A DNA stretch of 64,000 nt from Panax quinquefolius (lineage: Eukaryota > Streptophyta > Magnoliopsida > Apiales > Araliaceae), in the NCBI GenBank assembly GCA_020205615.1, contig CM035170.1:38600143-38664142 (forward strand). Direction: 5' to 3'. Made by a program: the position numbers and the translations under genes. Under the pieces are notes generated by a model. It searched no databases. It saw only the letters and a list, made by a program, of their open reading frames with translations, and was not told where the DNA came from. Positions 1 to 11,722 of this stretch are shown piece after piece (positions within the stretch are counted from its first letter, which is position 1; each line of letters begins with the position of its first letter).

Positions 1-2683
1 TCTTGACATACGGAGATGTCTTACTCATTACGTTCATCATCTTTGATGATTTACATTCTTATCTTTTTCTTATAACTTTTCTTGGACTCAGCACACATTG
101 CGTCTCTGCTAGTAGTCCATATGGTACTCTGAGTGGTTTCCCACAAACAACCAACAAACAAGTTTCGTCTCATCTATACTTTGCCCACCACGGTGAGTTA
201 GATCGGTTTGCGATTTTGTATATACCTTCGCTCTCTGAAGGAATTGTTTAGCCAGCTCCCGTATATCGACCATCAAAGGTTACGATTGTACTACAACCTA
301 ACTTATCTTAACTTATCCGAACTATTAAACTATAATGTTCGTTAAGTCAAATTCATATTCCTTATGGCTTTACAGCAACTAAATGCCATACCTCAGGATT
401 TATTCATCATCATCGTCTAAGTCATACAGTCTTTTGTATACTCAGAACGATCATTCCATATTCATTCTACGCATTTATAGCGTTAAGCATTTTACGTTAC
501 CTTATTCTTATCTTACAACGTCCGGTTCATTCGACTCGGAGCGTCATCCAAGTTATAAACATTAACTCGGCTTCTTTTACGTTATACATACCTCTTTAAT
601 TTAGCTTCTTCACCGTTCACAAGTTTAATCATTGGTCTTCATTATCCAACGGTCAAACCATACACGGGGTGTAGGTTCTGCCCATTTAATATTTGCGTAC
701 ACTCAACCTTCACGTCGGTTAAAGTGATTAACGCTTACATTTCATTCTAACATTCTCCATCCGACTCACATTCGGTTTTCATTAATCTTTTTACCGTTTC
801 TACGGCTTTCTTGATAATTCATATCTTACTTACTACCTTCATCGGCGTCTAAGTTATACTGACTAGGGTATACTTAGAGCGTTCGTCAAGCGTGAATACG
901 ATTCACGAGGATCGTTTACGTATTCAACGTTCACGTTGCTCGTCTCTTAATCTCTCATTCAACCTTTACTCAAGGTTTTAATCGCTTTTGATCGTTATCC
1001 ATCCCATGAACCCCATGTTCTTTATTCTTTCTTAATGTCAAAGCCATACGGAGTCATTGTATGCTAAGGCCGATCGTTCATCATCGCAACAACGTTGCGT
1101 TCCACAATCTAAGCGCTTTACATTTATCTCTCATTTACTATGACATAACATCGAAATGTTATTCATTACCTTCATCACTCAACGTCTAAGGAATCACAAT
1201 CATAGTAATCCCTCACGTTCGTTTCATCGCGACTACGGTCCCCGGATATCGGTTCGTAATCTAGCGTCTTACATTCTTTATCTTTTAATCTCGTTTAATC
1301 TTTTCATTCAACCTTTATTAAAGGTTTAAAACACTTGATTAAGTGTTACATTACGTTGAACTATATGTTCATATTTCTTTCTTGCACATCCTCCGATGAA
1401 ATTGAGAAATAAAATCTCATTTACGGGCATTGCTTTCTTGCACTTATTTGCGTGTGTTGTGCTCTTCCTCTCTCTCTCTCTCTTGTTGCGACGACCTCTT
1501 CTCTCTCTCCTCTCTTCGGGATGGCATTGCGGTGCAAGTCCTTTGTTATCTCTCTATGTTCATGGCGTGCTGCACTCTCCAGAAGATTATGGTAGAGCTC
1601 TTCGTATTTGGGCGCCTTCTTCTCAGCTGCGCTATCCGGCGTGCGTATTTGAAGTGCACTGAAAAAAAACCCTAGAAAATTTTTCTAAGTCTTTCATTAA
1701 GTTTGAGACAGCGTACATTACGATCTCATAACTTCTTCGTTATAACTTCGGAGCGAGGTCGTTCAAAGCCATTCTCTTCCTTTATCTTACGTACTTTGAT
1801 TACCCATGGACAGAACTTCATTCTGAATCCGTTAACATGCCATTCAATTGGCTTAATCTTCGCTCTTCGTTCATGTTTACGTTATTAACGTTCTTCGTTC
1901 GTTCGTCCGTAATTCGGTCATCCGAACTCGGAATTCGTTCGTTCTTGAGTCTACGACTCACGTTTTCAACATTCTCTTACATTCTTATGAAACCCTACAC
2001 GTTCGGGTTCATTTACTAACTTTCTAATTCTCGTTCGTCTTTTTTAAAAAATTTTGCCATAACCGTTATAGCTCAATTTTAATCGTTCTTCATGAGCGTT
2101 TCTAACGTTCTAACCAAGAAATAAGCAACTAACTTATATATATGTGATGGTTTTAAACTTGTCCATCAACAACAATTACACTACGATGGTTTTAAATTTG
2201 TCCATCAACAACATTCTTCGTGTTCTTCGCGTGTTCTTCGCGTTCTTCGTTCGTTCTTCATTTTAATCGATATTTTGGATTACGATTCTACTTTTTCTTG
2301 GAATTTGATGTTATAGAACATCATTCCTTACTTATTTCACCTACTCATTCATAAGATTCATTCGGATCGCTCAAAATCCTTACGAATCTTATACTTCCTT
2401 AAGAAATTTATAAACTAAATTTCTAATTCTTATTTCTTCATTTTCTCATGATTTCAACCATATGAAAATCATTCTTACTAATCTTTTACTTCTTATTCTC
2501 ATTAAGTTATGTTTTTAACATAGAAAACTTAAAGAAAATATTAGAAGAAACTAGGGTTGGATTACTAGTTCTTCTTTAATTCTCTTAGTTATACAAAAGT
2601 GCGGCGATTTGCAAGCTTTTCTATTTCTCGATCACTTTTGATCCGAGCATTCATGCTCACGCTCTTCTCTCTTCTCTTCATCA

Positions 2684-2709
2684 ATCTCTCTCTCTCTCTC
2701 TCTCTCTCT
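2684..2709. repeat. (CT)n microsatellite
   Basis: Uninterrupted TC dinucleotides in the presumed transcribed leader of LTR E. Confidence 0.9.
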
Positions 2710-2756
2710 TAAGGTGTAGGATTTTCAAAATCCTAAAAAAATGAAAAAAATTTAGC

Positions 2757-2768
2757 TTTTATTTATAG
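2757..2768 (-). promoter_or_regulatory. Antisense TATA box of LTR E
   Basis: Read on the minus strand this is CTATAAATAAAA, about 0.9 kb inside the LTR that starts at 3672. It fits an LTR U3 promoter driving minus-strand transcription. A (CT)n tract at 2684-2709 lies just downstream, in the presumed leader. Confidence 0.55.
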
Positions 2769-4409
2769 AAACCAAAGCTTAGGGGCAAAATAGTCATTCG
2801 CCCCTAACCTCCTTACTATTCCCACCTCCTCCAACAACTTAGCCACCAAGTTTACTTGGCCACCACCTTACTTGGTGGCCAAGTGGTGCCCCACATGCCC
2901 ATGGGTCACCCCCATGGGTTGCCCCAATGGTTCTTACCCATCCGTTTACCCATCGGTTCGATCCGCGGTTTCTTTTCTTGGTTTGGGCCTTAACCCTAAT
3001 TCTTATTGGGCCTAACTTGGGCTTGATTTCACAAATCATTGGGCTTGACATAATCCAAGTCAATTGGATTCTACAAAGTCCATGAACTCAAAGTCCATTA
3101 AGACTTAATCGTATTCTACGCATTCCATTCTCGTATTCTCGTATTCTCTTCGTATTTAGTTAAATGCGATATTCAGTATTATCGTCGTACTAATCTTCTT
3201 TCTATACTCGTATAATAACTCGTATTATACTTTCGTATTTCTCACGCATAATAACCCTAGTTATTATTATCGTACTCATTACATTCTCGGAACTCACTTT
3301 TCCTAACCCTTAGGTTTTGAGTCCGCAGGCGAAAACTTCGTTTTTGCCATAATTGAAATATTATTGAATATTACATCACATCTCAACATTTTACGTAATC
3401 AATAACTTCTCGGAATTTCAAAATAAATCTCCGAGCAGAAACGGGTGAATAGTGCCTATTTCGTCTTTTTCCCTGAAAATATTTTTGTTCCCTAAAATTT
3501 TTTATTTTCGTCTTGAAAATTCTTACTCGTTCAGTCTAGCTCGTAGCCAGAATCCTCTCGATTAATAATCATTCTAGGTTATAGAACGATTAATAAAACA
3601 CATATACGTAATAGTATTAATAAAAAAATTCATTTTATTAATAACTAATTCTTTAAACTTAAATTACGGACAATTAGATGATTTAGGTTGGCCGAAGCTT
3701 AGAGGTACAAAAATTAGTCATATATAGTGACTCGCAGTTGGTCGTCAAATAGATATCAGGGGAGTACGAGGCTCGGGGGGCAAGAATGACGAGATACTTA
3801 GCCGAGGTAAAGGATAAACTGGCATACTTCACTTCAATTAGCTGTTAGGGGGTGGATCGGTCCGACAATACAGTGGCAGACGCTTTGGCTCGATTGGCAA
3901 CCACCAAAGCCAGCTCCTTCAACGGGTCGGTATATCTAGAAGTATTGGAACAACCAAGTGTTCTGAAGGTGGAGGTTTTATGTATGGATCGGCTAGACTG
4001 CTGGCTTCCACCATACATCTCTTACCTAGTCGATGGGGTTCTACCTTCGGATCGAATCCTGGAAAGAAAAATCAAGCATCGGAGCTCCAATTTTGTTCTT
4101 ATCGACGGAGACCTATATCGAAGGGCTTTTAGTTCTCCACTTCTCAAGTGCTTGACACCATCAGAAGCAAACTACACACTTCGGGAGGTGCACGAAGGGA
4201 TTTGTGGGGATCATATGGGAACGAAGTCACTGGCACATAAGATTCCGAGGTAGGGATATTACTGGCCAACCATCTATCAGGAAACAAAGGATTTTGTCAA
4301 AAAATGTCCCAAGTGTCAGCTGAACAGTGCCATCTCACATCAGCCTCCCGAAGAGCTATATTCGGTCTTATCCCCGATTCCTTTTGCAATATGGGGAATC
4401 AACATCTTA

Positions 4410-7190
4410 TGTGACGAACGAGATTTTTATAATTTAATTCTTAATATTTATTGAATTAAATAAATATTTTCGATGATTTAATTATTAGATTAAATAATTA
4501 ATTGATGCAATTGTGGTAGATTAAATTAATTATATGTGTTATATTAATTAAATTAATGTGAAGAATAATTATTATTCAAAGTATGTATTTATGTGAGCTT
4601 ATTGAATTAACTGAAATATTTAATAAGCATAATGTTATTTTAATTAATGTAATAATTAATTAGAGATTTAATAATTTGACATAATTAATAAATAAGAAAT
4701 TAATTATGTGATTATGTGAATTAATGTGAAATTATTATATTTTATTCAAATTAAATTAAATAATATAATTGAGTTATTGTATAATTGGGTGTGACATGTT
4801 TTAAACTATAGTATAAGAGATTTATTAAATTAAATGGTTTTGAAACCTATTCTTGCTAGCCAAACAAGGCACTAAAGGGAGTTATTAGCAGTTACCCATG
4901 ATGGGTAGCGGCCATATAATGCGTCGATTCTTTTATTTTATATGACGTCTTCTTTATTTACTATTTTCTAAGTCTAAGAACAAAGCAAATGCAGGAGATA
5001 AATTATCGAGAGAAATTGTGATATTGAGAAAGAGATTAAGAGTGAGTGATTGAAGAAAAGCATCTAAACCTACAAATCTACACTTTATACTCTACACTTT
5101 ATACTCTGGGTAAATTCTCCAAACCAAATTCTGTTTTACGTTGTTTGAGTTTTCATAAATATGGCTTTCAAAGTTTTGTAAAGTCTCTGTAATTGGGAAA
5201 GGGTATGATTATGAGTTTGTATATGTGTTAAATGTTACCATATCCTATTTGATTATATATATATATATATATATATATTATGTGAACCATATCTTCAGTA
5301 TCATAAAACATGTCGTATATGTTGCTCAAAACTTACAGAGTATGGAATATGGCCATATGGCCTTATACGTGATTTTAATATGTCAAACATAAATGTTTTT
5401 GTAAAATTCCCACTCTTATTTGATTATGCATATTGATACGAAGAGATCAAACCTTAAATGAACGGATTCAGTGTTATAACGAATCCGTAGTATTAATTTT
5501 CATGATTTATGTTCAAAACCTTCAAGAACATCAAGAAACAATTGAAAATTACATATTTTAATTACGTAATTATGTGTTTTAATGGGTTAAAATCACTATA
5601 TAAATGTTGGGTAGTGATTATGTATGAATTATATCATGTGGGTATGTCTAAATTCGTGTAGAAAATAAGAAATTGGTAGAAATTGGCATGTTGCTCGATT
5701 TTTTAAGCAGAACCGCAAATTCAAGAATCGGTACGCAATGCCTTGTGGCTGCCGCATTTAATTCATCATCAACTAAACGCTAGGTCTCAAAGTCGCATGG
5801 CTACTATGTCGCAGTCTTACGAAGACCAATACCAGTGAGTGGCAGCCATGGCGCAATACTCTCTAGAATGTTCAGAAATGAAATTTTAAAATTTGTTCAA
5901 GTCAACTGATGTGATAGCAACTTAATTTAAAGAACATAGAAATATGTTAGAAGTATAATGAGATGATAAAATAGATGTTTAACATGTAAATAACATAATT
6001 GCATGTGGATTGAATTATTGAATACTTAATTAGCTTGTTATTTGTGAAGTGTAAATTAAGTGGCAATGAATGTGATAAATTGACTAAGTATAGTCATAAC
6101 CAAAGTTAGACAAAAAGAATGAAGTTTCTATGATTAGTTACGTTATAATTGACTGGTTTTGTGAACATAAATGATATGTAGGATTTAAATCAAGGAACGA
6201 GTTTAATTAACGTGTAATCTACGCACGAGGAAAGTTTCCTAACCCTACTTGTTATCATTATTCAAGTTTATAAATCAAGTTCATTTGTTATGTTAAAGAT
6301 TTACTATCTTTTCAAAGTATGATTCTGTTATACAATAATTGTTCTATTGTATACCTATTGAGATTGTTATTCATTATAAATATCATTTATTGTTGAACCT
6401 TGTTAGACTAGCGAATCCTTATTGATTCAACTAGTCCATAGTTGATGAACGTTCTAAATTCAGAACTCTTATTGATTTATCCAAACCAAACTTCCTTTGG
6501 TGCGGACTCTAATGTCAAACCGAGATGAACAACCGCAAAAGGATTTACCTATCGTTAAGCGTTAAGATATTATGCACGATATGGTACTAAATTTGATCCC
6601 CTAAGTACAAGAAGAAGAGTCCATAGTCTTATGACTATTAAAGGTTTCAAGTATAACCCTTGATAACCTAGGACATAGTTCAAGGTCTTATGACCCTCAG
6701 AAATCTTTTGATTCTTGTTATTCATTCTTGATTCAAAAGTTGAGATTTTATTTTAGAAGTATTTGATTCACTCGCATGTTATTATACATTATTATTTCAT
6801 TATTTTACTTGTGGGCAATAGTGCTCACTCTTGCGTAATAATAACATTGCAGTTAAGAACAAAAGGTCCGACGAACCTTCTACTAGCAAAGGCAAGGGCA
6901 ATATTAATAAGTGATGAAGACTTGTTGTTTTATATGATGATGTATTTCTGTTTAAGACTTAAGTTAATGATGTTGTTTAAGACTTATTTGTTTATGTTTC
7001 TGCACAGATGTTTAAGGTTAGTATGACCTGGGATTATGTTTATTATTCAGATGTTATAACCCCATAAGGGGAAGATTTATTTCTATCTATTGCATGGTTT
7101 GCATTTATTATGGGTAGATAGATAAATGATATTTGTATAGTGAACACCAAGTCCCGTGGAATCGAAGTACCTGGATTTGGGGGTGTCACA
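4410..7190 (+). repeat. 5' LTR of element A1 (2781 bp)
   Basis: Bounded by TGTGACG and GGTGTCACA, immediately followed by the PBS. The first 400 bp are very AT-rich with TTAAT/AAATATT motifs. A candidate leader splice donor (CTGG/GTAAATT) lies at about 5110. The box GTGGGCAATAGTGCTCACTC lies at 6811-6830, then TTGC and a TTGCAG acceptor ending at 6852. A truncated family A LTR at 44708-47100 shares its start and much of its later part. Confidence 0.85.
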
Positions 7191-7192
7191 AG

Positions 7193-7205
7193 TTGGTATC
7201 AAAGC
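7193..7205 (+). other. Primer-binding site of element A1
   Basis: TTGGTATCAAAGC starts two bases after the LTR end. It differs by one base from the TGGTATCAGAGC complementary to plant initiator tRNA-Met. Confidence 0.85.
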
Positions 7206-7410
7206 TGTAGGTTATGAACCTTAGGTGGGGGAACAACCTTAGGTAGTAGCCTTATAAGAAGAATATAGTGATGAAAAACTCTTATCGAGTTCTTGGAAAT
7301 GAATTTTTGTAAATTCATTGAAGATAATAAAAGACTTTATGTGCTTATGTATTAAATTATGTGCTCACTAGTACGACTTAGTAACTAAAACTCAAAATTT
7401 TGTTGTCAGG

Positions 7411-7676
7411 ATGTCGGACGTTGGAGGAACTAGTCGAAAGTGGGGAGGAGGAACCCCAGTACCTCACAAGATTACCTCTGTAAGAGGAGCCCGAGACATT
7501 CATGTCATTAGGGAGCAGATTAGTGCAGAGAGGAGTCATCTCCGTTAATCACCATTGTTGGTCAGGTGCATGAACCTAAAATTGATCCTGAGGAGGATCC
7601 CGAGGAGGAATTTGAAGAGGAAGAGGAAGAAGAGGAGTTTCCACAACACTCCATTGATGCTGAGATGTACGACACA
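7411..7676 (+). pseudogene. N-terminal gag-like remnant of element A1
   Basis: An ATG at 7411 opens MSDVGGTSRKWGGG and ends at a TAA at 7546-7548 after 45 codons. A shifted frame continues with a strongly acidic stretch (PEEDPEEEFEEEEEEE) to about 7670. Position after the PBS suggests gag, but no diagnostic gag motif survives. The sequence then runs straight into the 3' LTR remnant at the deletion junction. Confidence 0.5.
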
Positions 7677-7677
7677 T

Positions 7678-7805
7678 TATAAGGGGAAGATTTATTTCTA
7701 TCTATTACATGGTTTGCATTTATTATGGGTAGATAGATAGATGATATTTGTACAGTGAACACCAAGTCCCATGGAATCGAAGTACCTGGATTTGGGGGTG
7801 TCACA
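7678..7805 (+). repeat. 3' LTR remnant of element A1 (128 bp)
   Basis: Nearly identical to 7063-7190, the end of the 5' LTR. The few differences are substitutions. It ends GTGTCACA directly before the right TSD copy. Confidence 0.9.
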
Positions 7806-8753
7806 TCTTAGGGCCCCTACCGAAGGCCAAAGGGCAAGTGAGTTTTGTAATTGTAGCCATCGACTACATGGCCAAATGGGTCGAGGCCAAACCTCTACAA
7901 AAGATCACCAAACAGGAATGCCTGAAATTCTTCAAAGAAGGATTTGTATATCGATTCAGCATCCTGATGGCCTTGGTCTCGGACAATGACAGGCAATTTG
8001 TGGGATCGAAGTTCAAAAGTTTTCTAAAAGAATTGGGAATTCAACATAGAAAAACTTCGGTAGCGCACCCTCAATCAAACGGGCAGGTAGAAGTCACAAA
8101 CCAAACCTTGCTTAATGGTATCAAAAGTAGGTTGGATGAGCTGAAGGGTCGCTGGCCAGAAGAGTTACTTAGTGTTTTATGGGCCTATCGAACCACACCA
8201 AGAATAACAACGGGAGACTCATCGTTTAGATTATCCTTCGGGACCGACGCACTCATACATGTGGAGATCGGATCCCCTACACTTCGGGTCAGTCAGTATA
8301 AGGATTTTTAAAACGAGGACGACCTACGCCTCAACTTAGAATCTTTGGAAGAGGTTCGGGAGTCAGCACTGGTGTGACTAGCTATTTATCAGAAGTGTAC
8401 TGCTCGATACTACAATCAAAAAGTGAAGCAAAGAAGGTTCGTGGCTGGAGATTTGGTGCTCTGAGAATCAGAGGCAACGACCCCCGAGAGCATCGACAAG
8501 CTAATGCCTAACTAGGAGGGGCCTTATGAAGTACTGGAGGTGCCGAAGCCCGGGACTTATCGGCTTCGAGCAATGGATGGCTCTAAGGTAAAGAATATAT
8601 GCCATGCTAGAAGACTTAGAAGATATTACTAATAAAAGCTATGCTATTCTCTCCTTTATTTATGTAATCTATGCAATTTACCAATGAAATAAATAAGAGT
8701 TTCTCTTCGGGAAAAATTTGTCGTTCATTTAAATTCATAACGCTCTTATAAAC

Positions 8754-9038
8754 CCGGTCAAACAAGCCTCAGACATAAACTGATCAGAAAGTCAGAAATG
8801 ACCCAACTGATCAGTAAAAGTCTTAGGCATAACTGATCAAAAAAATCCGATCAGACAAGCTTCGGGCATAAACCGATCAGAAAGTCATAAATGAGCTAAC
8901 TGATCGGTAAAAGTCATAAGTATAACTGATTGCGAAAGTCATAAATCTGATTAGACAAGCTTCAAGAATAAACCGATCAAAAAGTCAGAAATGTCCTAAC
9001 TGATCGGTAAAAGTCACAAGCATAACTAATCGAGATAA
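8754..9038 (+). repeat. Tandem array of about three 93-99 bp units in the Tat 3' region
   Basis: Units start near 8754, 8847 and 8946. Each runs 'ccgatcagacaagc...cataaaccgatcagaaagtc...aactgatcggtaaaag...cataactgatc' with about 80-90% similarity by eye. TGATCA/CGATCA motifs recur throughout. The array lies between the integrase stop and the antisense ORF. Tandem repeats in this 3' region are known from Tat/Ogre elements. Confidence 0.8.
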
Positions 9039-9202
9039 CAGCTAATACATTACTGATATTTCATTTGACTTTAAACGTTTTACAACTTCGATCAGGCAGG
9101 CTACGGATACACATATCACTAGCATGACGGATCGAGCATGTTACAAAGCTAAGAAATGAGAAACAATTACAAAAAATTACAAAGTGTACAACCTAACGGA
9201 AA

Positions 9203-11335
9203 CTACTCCTTAGGATCCTCCTCTTCAGCTTCGGATTCTTCATCAGAAGATTCAAGGACGGAGGGATCAAGTCCAGCAGCTTCCATCTTAGCCTGAGCTT
9301 TTTCCCGATAAGCTTCATAGCTGTCAGCAAACTGAGCCATGATCTTCTCAGTCAAAGCAGGAGATTCTTCGTATTCCGTGATGGTACGCTGCTTGATTTC
9401 GGCACATTCAGCCTTCACGGTGTTGCCTTCTCGAATCGCCTCCCACATTCGGGCAGTCGCTTCGGAAAACTACTCTATGATAACGTCGATAGCCTTCTCT
9501 CGACTCTTAATACCGATGAACTCCTGTTGTAGAAGGGCATACTCCTCTTTAAGCTCAGCGGCCTCACGTTCGACTTTGGTCGCTCTATTACGAGTCGCAG
9601 CATTGAGGTCCCTTTTTTTCAGCAGATCCGAGTTCAAGCCTCGAACATCGGCTTCAAGTAGGGACACATCGGTCCTCAGCTGAAACTCCTTCTTAGTGAC
9701 CCGAGCCAAGGGGGGAACGGCTCTGGCCAAAATAGCATTAGCTTGCGACCGAGTACACAAACAAGTCAGTTAGAAGAAAAGAGGAATCAGTAAAGGAAGC
9801 TGTTCAACTTTTAAAATTTTTTTTCCCTGGCTTTGGGCCTTGATGTAGGATACCAAGAACTCCTTAGAGGAATAGCCCTTAAATCGCTCGTCATCTCCGG
9901 ACAGTTTGAAGTGTTTAAGCTGAGTGAAAGGGAATACCTCTGAAGGGCTTCTCGGCCAAAACGTCTTCGGCATTCCCGGAGAAGAACTTGATTCGGTGGT
10001 CGGCTTGGAGATAGGGGTCGAGTGGGGCAGAGAGTTGACTTCCACGATCTCCAGATCAGGATCCTCTGTCAATCGGGGCTTCTTGGCTCGGGGTTCCAGA
10101 GGAACCTCATCGGTCTACTCCGAGTCCGCCGCAACAGCCTTTGAGTGTGGGGGTGGAACAGGTTTCAGAAGGGCAAAGGCAGACACCTTTGGGGCAACAA
10201 TTCGGAAAGAAATTTTCTATTTCTTCCCTTTTAGTAGGGCCATCTTCTCAGCTCGACCCATCTTCAAAGCGTTCTTTGTTGAAGGCTCAAGTTCATAAAG
10301 GGGAAGTATGGGACCCAAGGAAGAACCGACGAAAAGCTCGGCGAGAGGAATGGCTTCACCCTCGGGAGAATCATCTGCGGCCGGGGGGCGAATAGACTCG
10401 ATAGCAATCAGCAACGGTGTTAAGGTCGCATCAACCCCCTCGGGTTTGAAGATGGTCACTGCAAAAGAAGATAAGGCAGTTAATGAAAATTTAGTAAAAG
10501 ATCGGGATGATAAGTAAAAGAGTTCGGAGATTATGACTTTCAGCCGTGTTCGTAGAGCCAGGCTTCCTAGGACACGACCCCCAGACCCCAGCTAGTTTCT
10601 TCAAAAGAGAGTAAAACCTTTTGAAGGCGTCAGCTTGATCCTTCAAAAATTTGGTAATCTTCATAATGGGATCCTCGGGACCGGACCAGTTCGACAGAAG
10701 GTTAAGGTCGGTTCCCTTCATGAAGAACCATTGTGAATGCCACCCTTTGTTGCTCGAAGGGGTCTTCATGAATGTAGCTCGGCCAGCTACACGATTCAGA
10801 TGTCGGAAGCCTGGATCCTTCGATCGACCTACAGAAAATAAGACGAAGAAGAAATCCAACCCCGGAGTGATACCAGCCTCCTGGTATAGGGCGATGAAGC
10901 TGGCAAGTTGGATATAGGAGTTCGGTGCCAGCTGTGCGAACCTGATCCCAACTAAACAGAGAAAGGAAGAGATGAACTCATGAAGGGGGAACTGAACCCC
11001 GTACCTCAAAGCATAAAGGTGAACTGCCATCCAGTCGCCATCGGGGTGCCAGAACATCCTCTCGTTCGGTTTGAAACCCGAAACTTGTACTCTTTGGGGA
11101 TGTTAAACACGGCTCGGATGCCAGACAGTTGGGATGAAGTGATGGACGACTTAGTATTGATGACGACATAGTCGGTTGGGGATGCATTAAGGCATTGGAC
11201 CTTGGATTCGGCGTTCTCGATAGGGAGATCAGAGGAGGCTGCTGGTAACTCAACCTGAACCAGATAGCCGGAAACGAGGGTAGCAGTGTCGGTCAGATTA
11301 ATCATCACGAGAGGAGGAGTGCTAGAATCTGCCAT
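9203..11335 (-). pseudogene. Antisense ORF (aORF) of the Tat element, 'putative gypsy type transposon' family
   Basis: A series of minus-strand frames forms one gene opposite to pol. It starts MADSSTPPLVMINL at 11335. After a frameshift near 11050 it continues FWHPDGDWMAVHLYALRYGV, then PLHEF..LVGIRFAQLAPNSY, then a basic stretch ending near 10540. That pattern is the plant 'putative gypsy type transposon' domain (PF04195-like). A serine/proline-rich middle (10459-9770) follows, and then a coiled-coil-like charged C-terminus (9760-9203) ending in an acidic tail, EESEAEEEDPKE. A clear 3' splice site, CTTCTTTTGCAG, ends at 10459, so the gene was probably spliced. Stops and frameshifts break it. 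Its function is unknown. Confidence 0.75.
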
Positions 11336-11515
11336 TTGGCTAGTATAATGAACAAAGGTGAGGTGTGAAGTTTGGTAAACAGAAGAAAAAGGTAAGAATC
11401 AAAGAAATTTGGTGAAGTAGAGCTCTTACCGGAAATCGCCCTTGCCGGAAAATTTGAAAAAGGAGTTTGAAATGATGAAAGGCTCGAAAAGGTGTCAGTG
11501 AGGGATGGATGGGGG

Positions 11516-11525
11516 CTTATATAGC
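11516..11525 (-). promoter_or_regulatory. TATA box for the antisense ORF
   Basis: The minus strand reads GCTATATAAGC here, about 180 bp upstream of the aORF start codon at 11335. Spacing and orientation suit a dedicated antisense promoter located just inside the 3' LTR boundary. Confidence 0.6.
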
Positions 11526-11710
11526 GTGGTTAACACGATCCCCAGGGTGGCTATTTATGGTGAGTGAGGCCTGTTCCTAGGGGGACATGCACCAGTTCAA
11601 AAAATGAGAAAGAACCGCTTAGGTTCCCAAGACAGCTCATCATTATTGGGTGTGACTATTCAAATTCGTGTCCTCTTAAGTCTCAGGTTATAAACATGTT
11701 ACAACCAGAG

Positions 11711-11722
11711 ACTGGGGGGCAA
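11711..11722 (+). other. Polypurine tract of the Tat element
   Basis: ACTGGGGGGCAA lies directly before the TGTTCAGG that opens the 3' LTR. It is the expected plus-strand primer site. Confidence 0.7.

Larger units (their letters stand above)
1..3672 (-). mobile_element. LTR retrotransposon piece, family E (LTR plus start of internal region)
   Basis: This stretch reads as an LTR retrotransposon on the minus strand. The right edge is sharp: Tat RNase H homology begins at 3673, and the minus strand reads TGTCCGTAATT from 3672 inward, a plausible LTR start. About 40-290 is the reverse complement of 28510-28700, the post-PBS internal region of element C, which fixes the orientation. A minus-strand TATA box lies at 2757-2768. 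I could not find the LTR/PBS junction. No long ORF is present; the short plus-strand ORFs at 1396-1675 are low-complexity. The 5-bp ATTAG at 3673 should be one half of its target-site duplication, with the partner left of the window. Confidence 0.6.
4405..7810 (+). mobile_element. Nested LTR element A1, internally deleted, with TSD TCTTA
   Basis: The element proper is 4410-7805, flanked by perfect TCTTA copies at 4405-4409 and 7806-7810. It starts TGTGACGAACG and ends GGGGGTGTCACA, and it interrupts the integrase codons WGINIL/LGPLP exactly. It has a full 5' LTR (4410-7190), a PBS, the first part of a gag-like ORF and only the last 128 bp of the 3' LTR. A large internal deletion therefore removed most of gag, all of pol and most of the 3' LTR. 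Its long LTR and closing sequence resemble families A2, A3, B and D in this window. Confidence 0.9.
3673..8635 (+). pseudogene. Tat-like pol remnant: RNase H C-terminus and integrase, split by a nested insertion
   Basis: RNase H is recognisable from about 3673. A one-base deletion near 3695 precedes the frame with LVIYSDSQLVV, whose Asp is a catalytic RNase H residue, and then ADALARLAT at about 3876. The integrase HHCC zinc finger follows (HEG..GDHMGTKSLAHK, then KCPKCQ after an in-frame TAG near 4251). The core begins WGINIL at about 4393, is cut by element A1, and resumes at 7806 as LGPLPKAKGQ. Core motifs include DYMAKWVEA, SDNDRQF and QSNGQVEVTNQ, so the D,D-35-E residues are visible. 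The C-terminal part (8312-8635) ends CHARRLRRYY with stops near 8309, 8375 and 8461. The ORF itself is plainly non-functional. Confidence 0.88.

Noticed and set aside
1396..1675. Two overlapping plus-strand ORFs of 81 and 88 codons
   Set aside because: They are low-complexity, CT-rich frames inside a minus-strand LTR element, with no recognisable domain.
7562..7804. Minus-strand serine-rich 80-codon ORF
   Set aside because: Antisense of the acidic gag-like stretch of element A1 and its LTR remnant.
8754..9038. CRISPR-like array
   Set aside because: Repeats are long and contiguous without unique spacers, in a plant retrotransposon; an ordinary tandem array.
9339..10917. Plus-strand ORFs opposite the antisense gene
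   Set aside because: Shadow frames; the protein-like composition and family motifs are on the minus strand.
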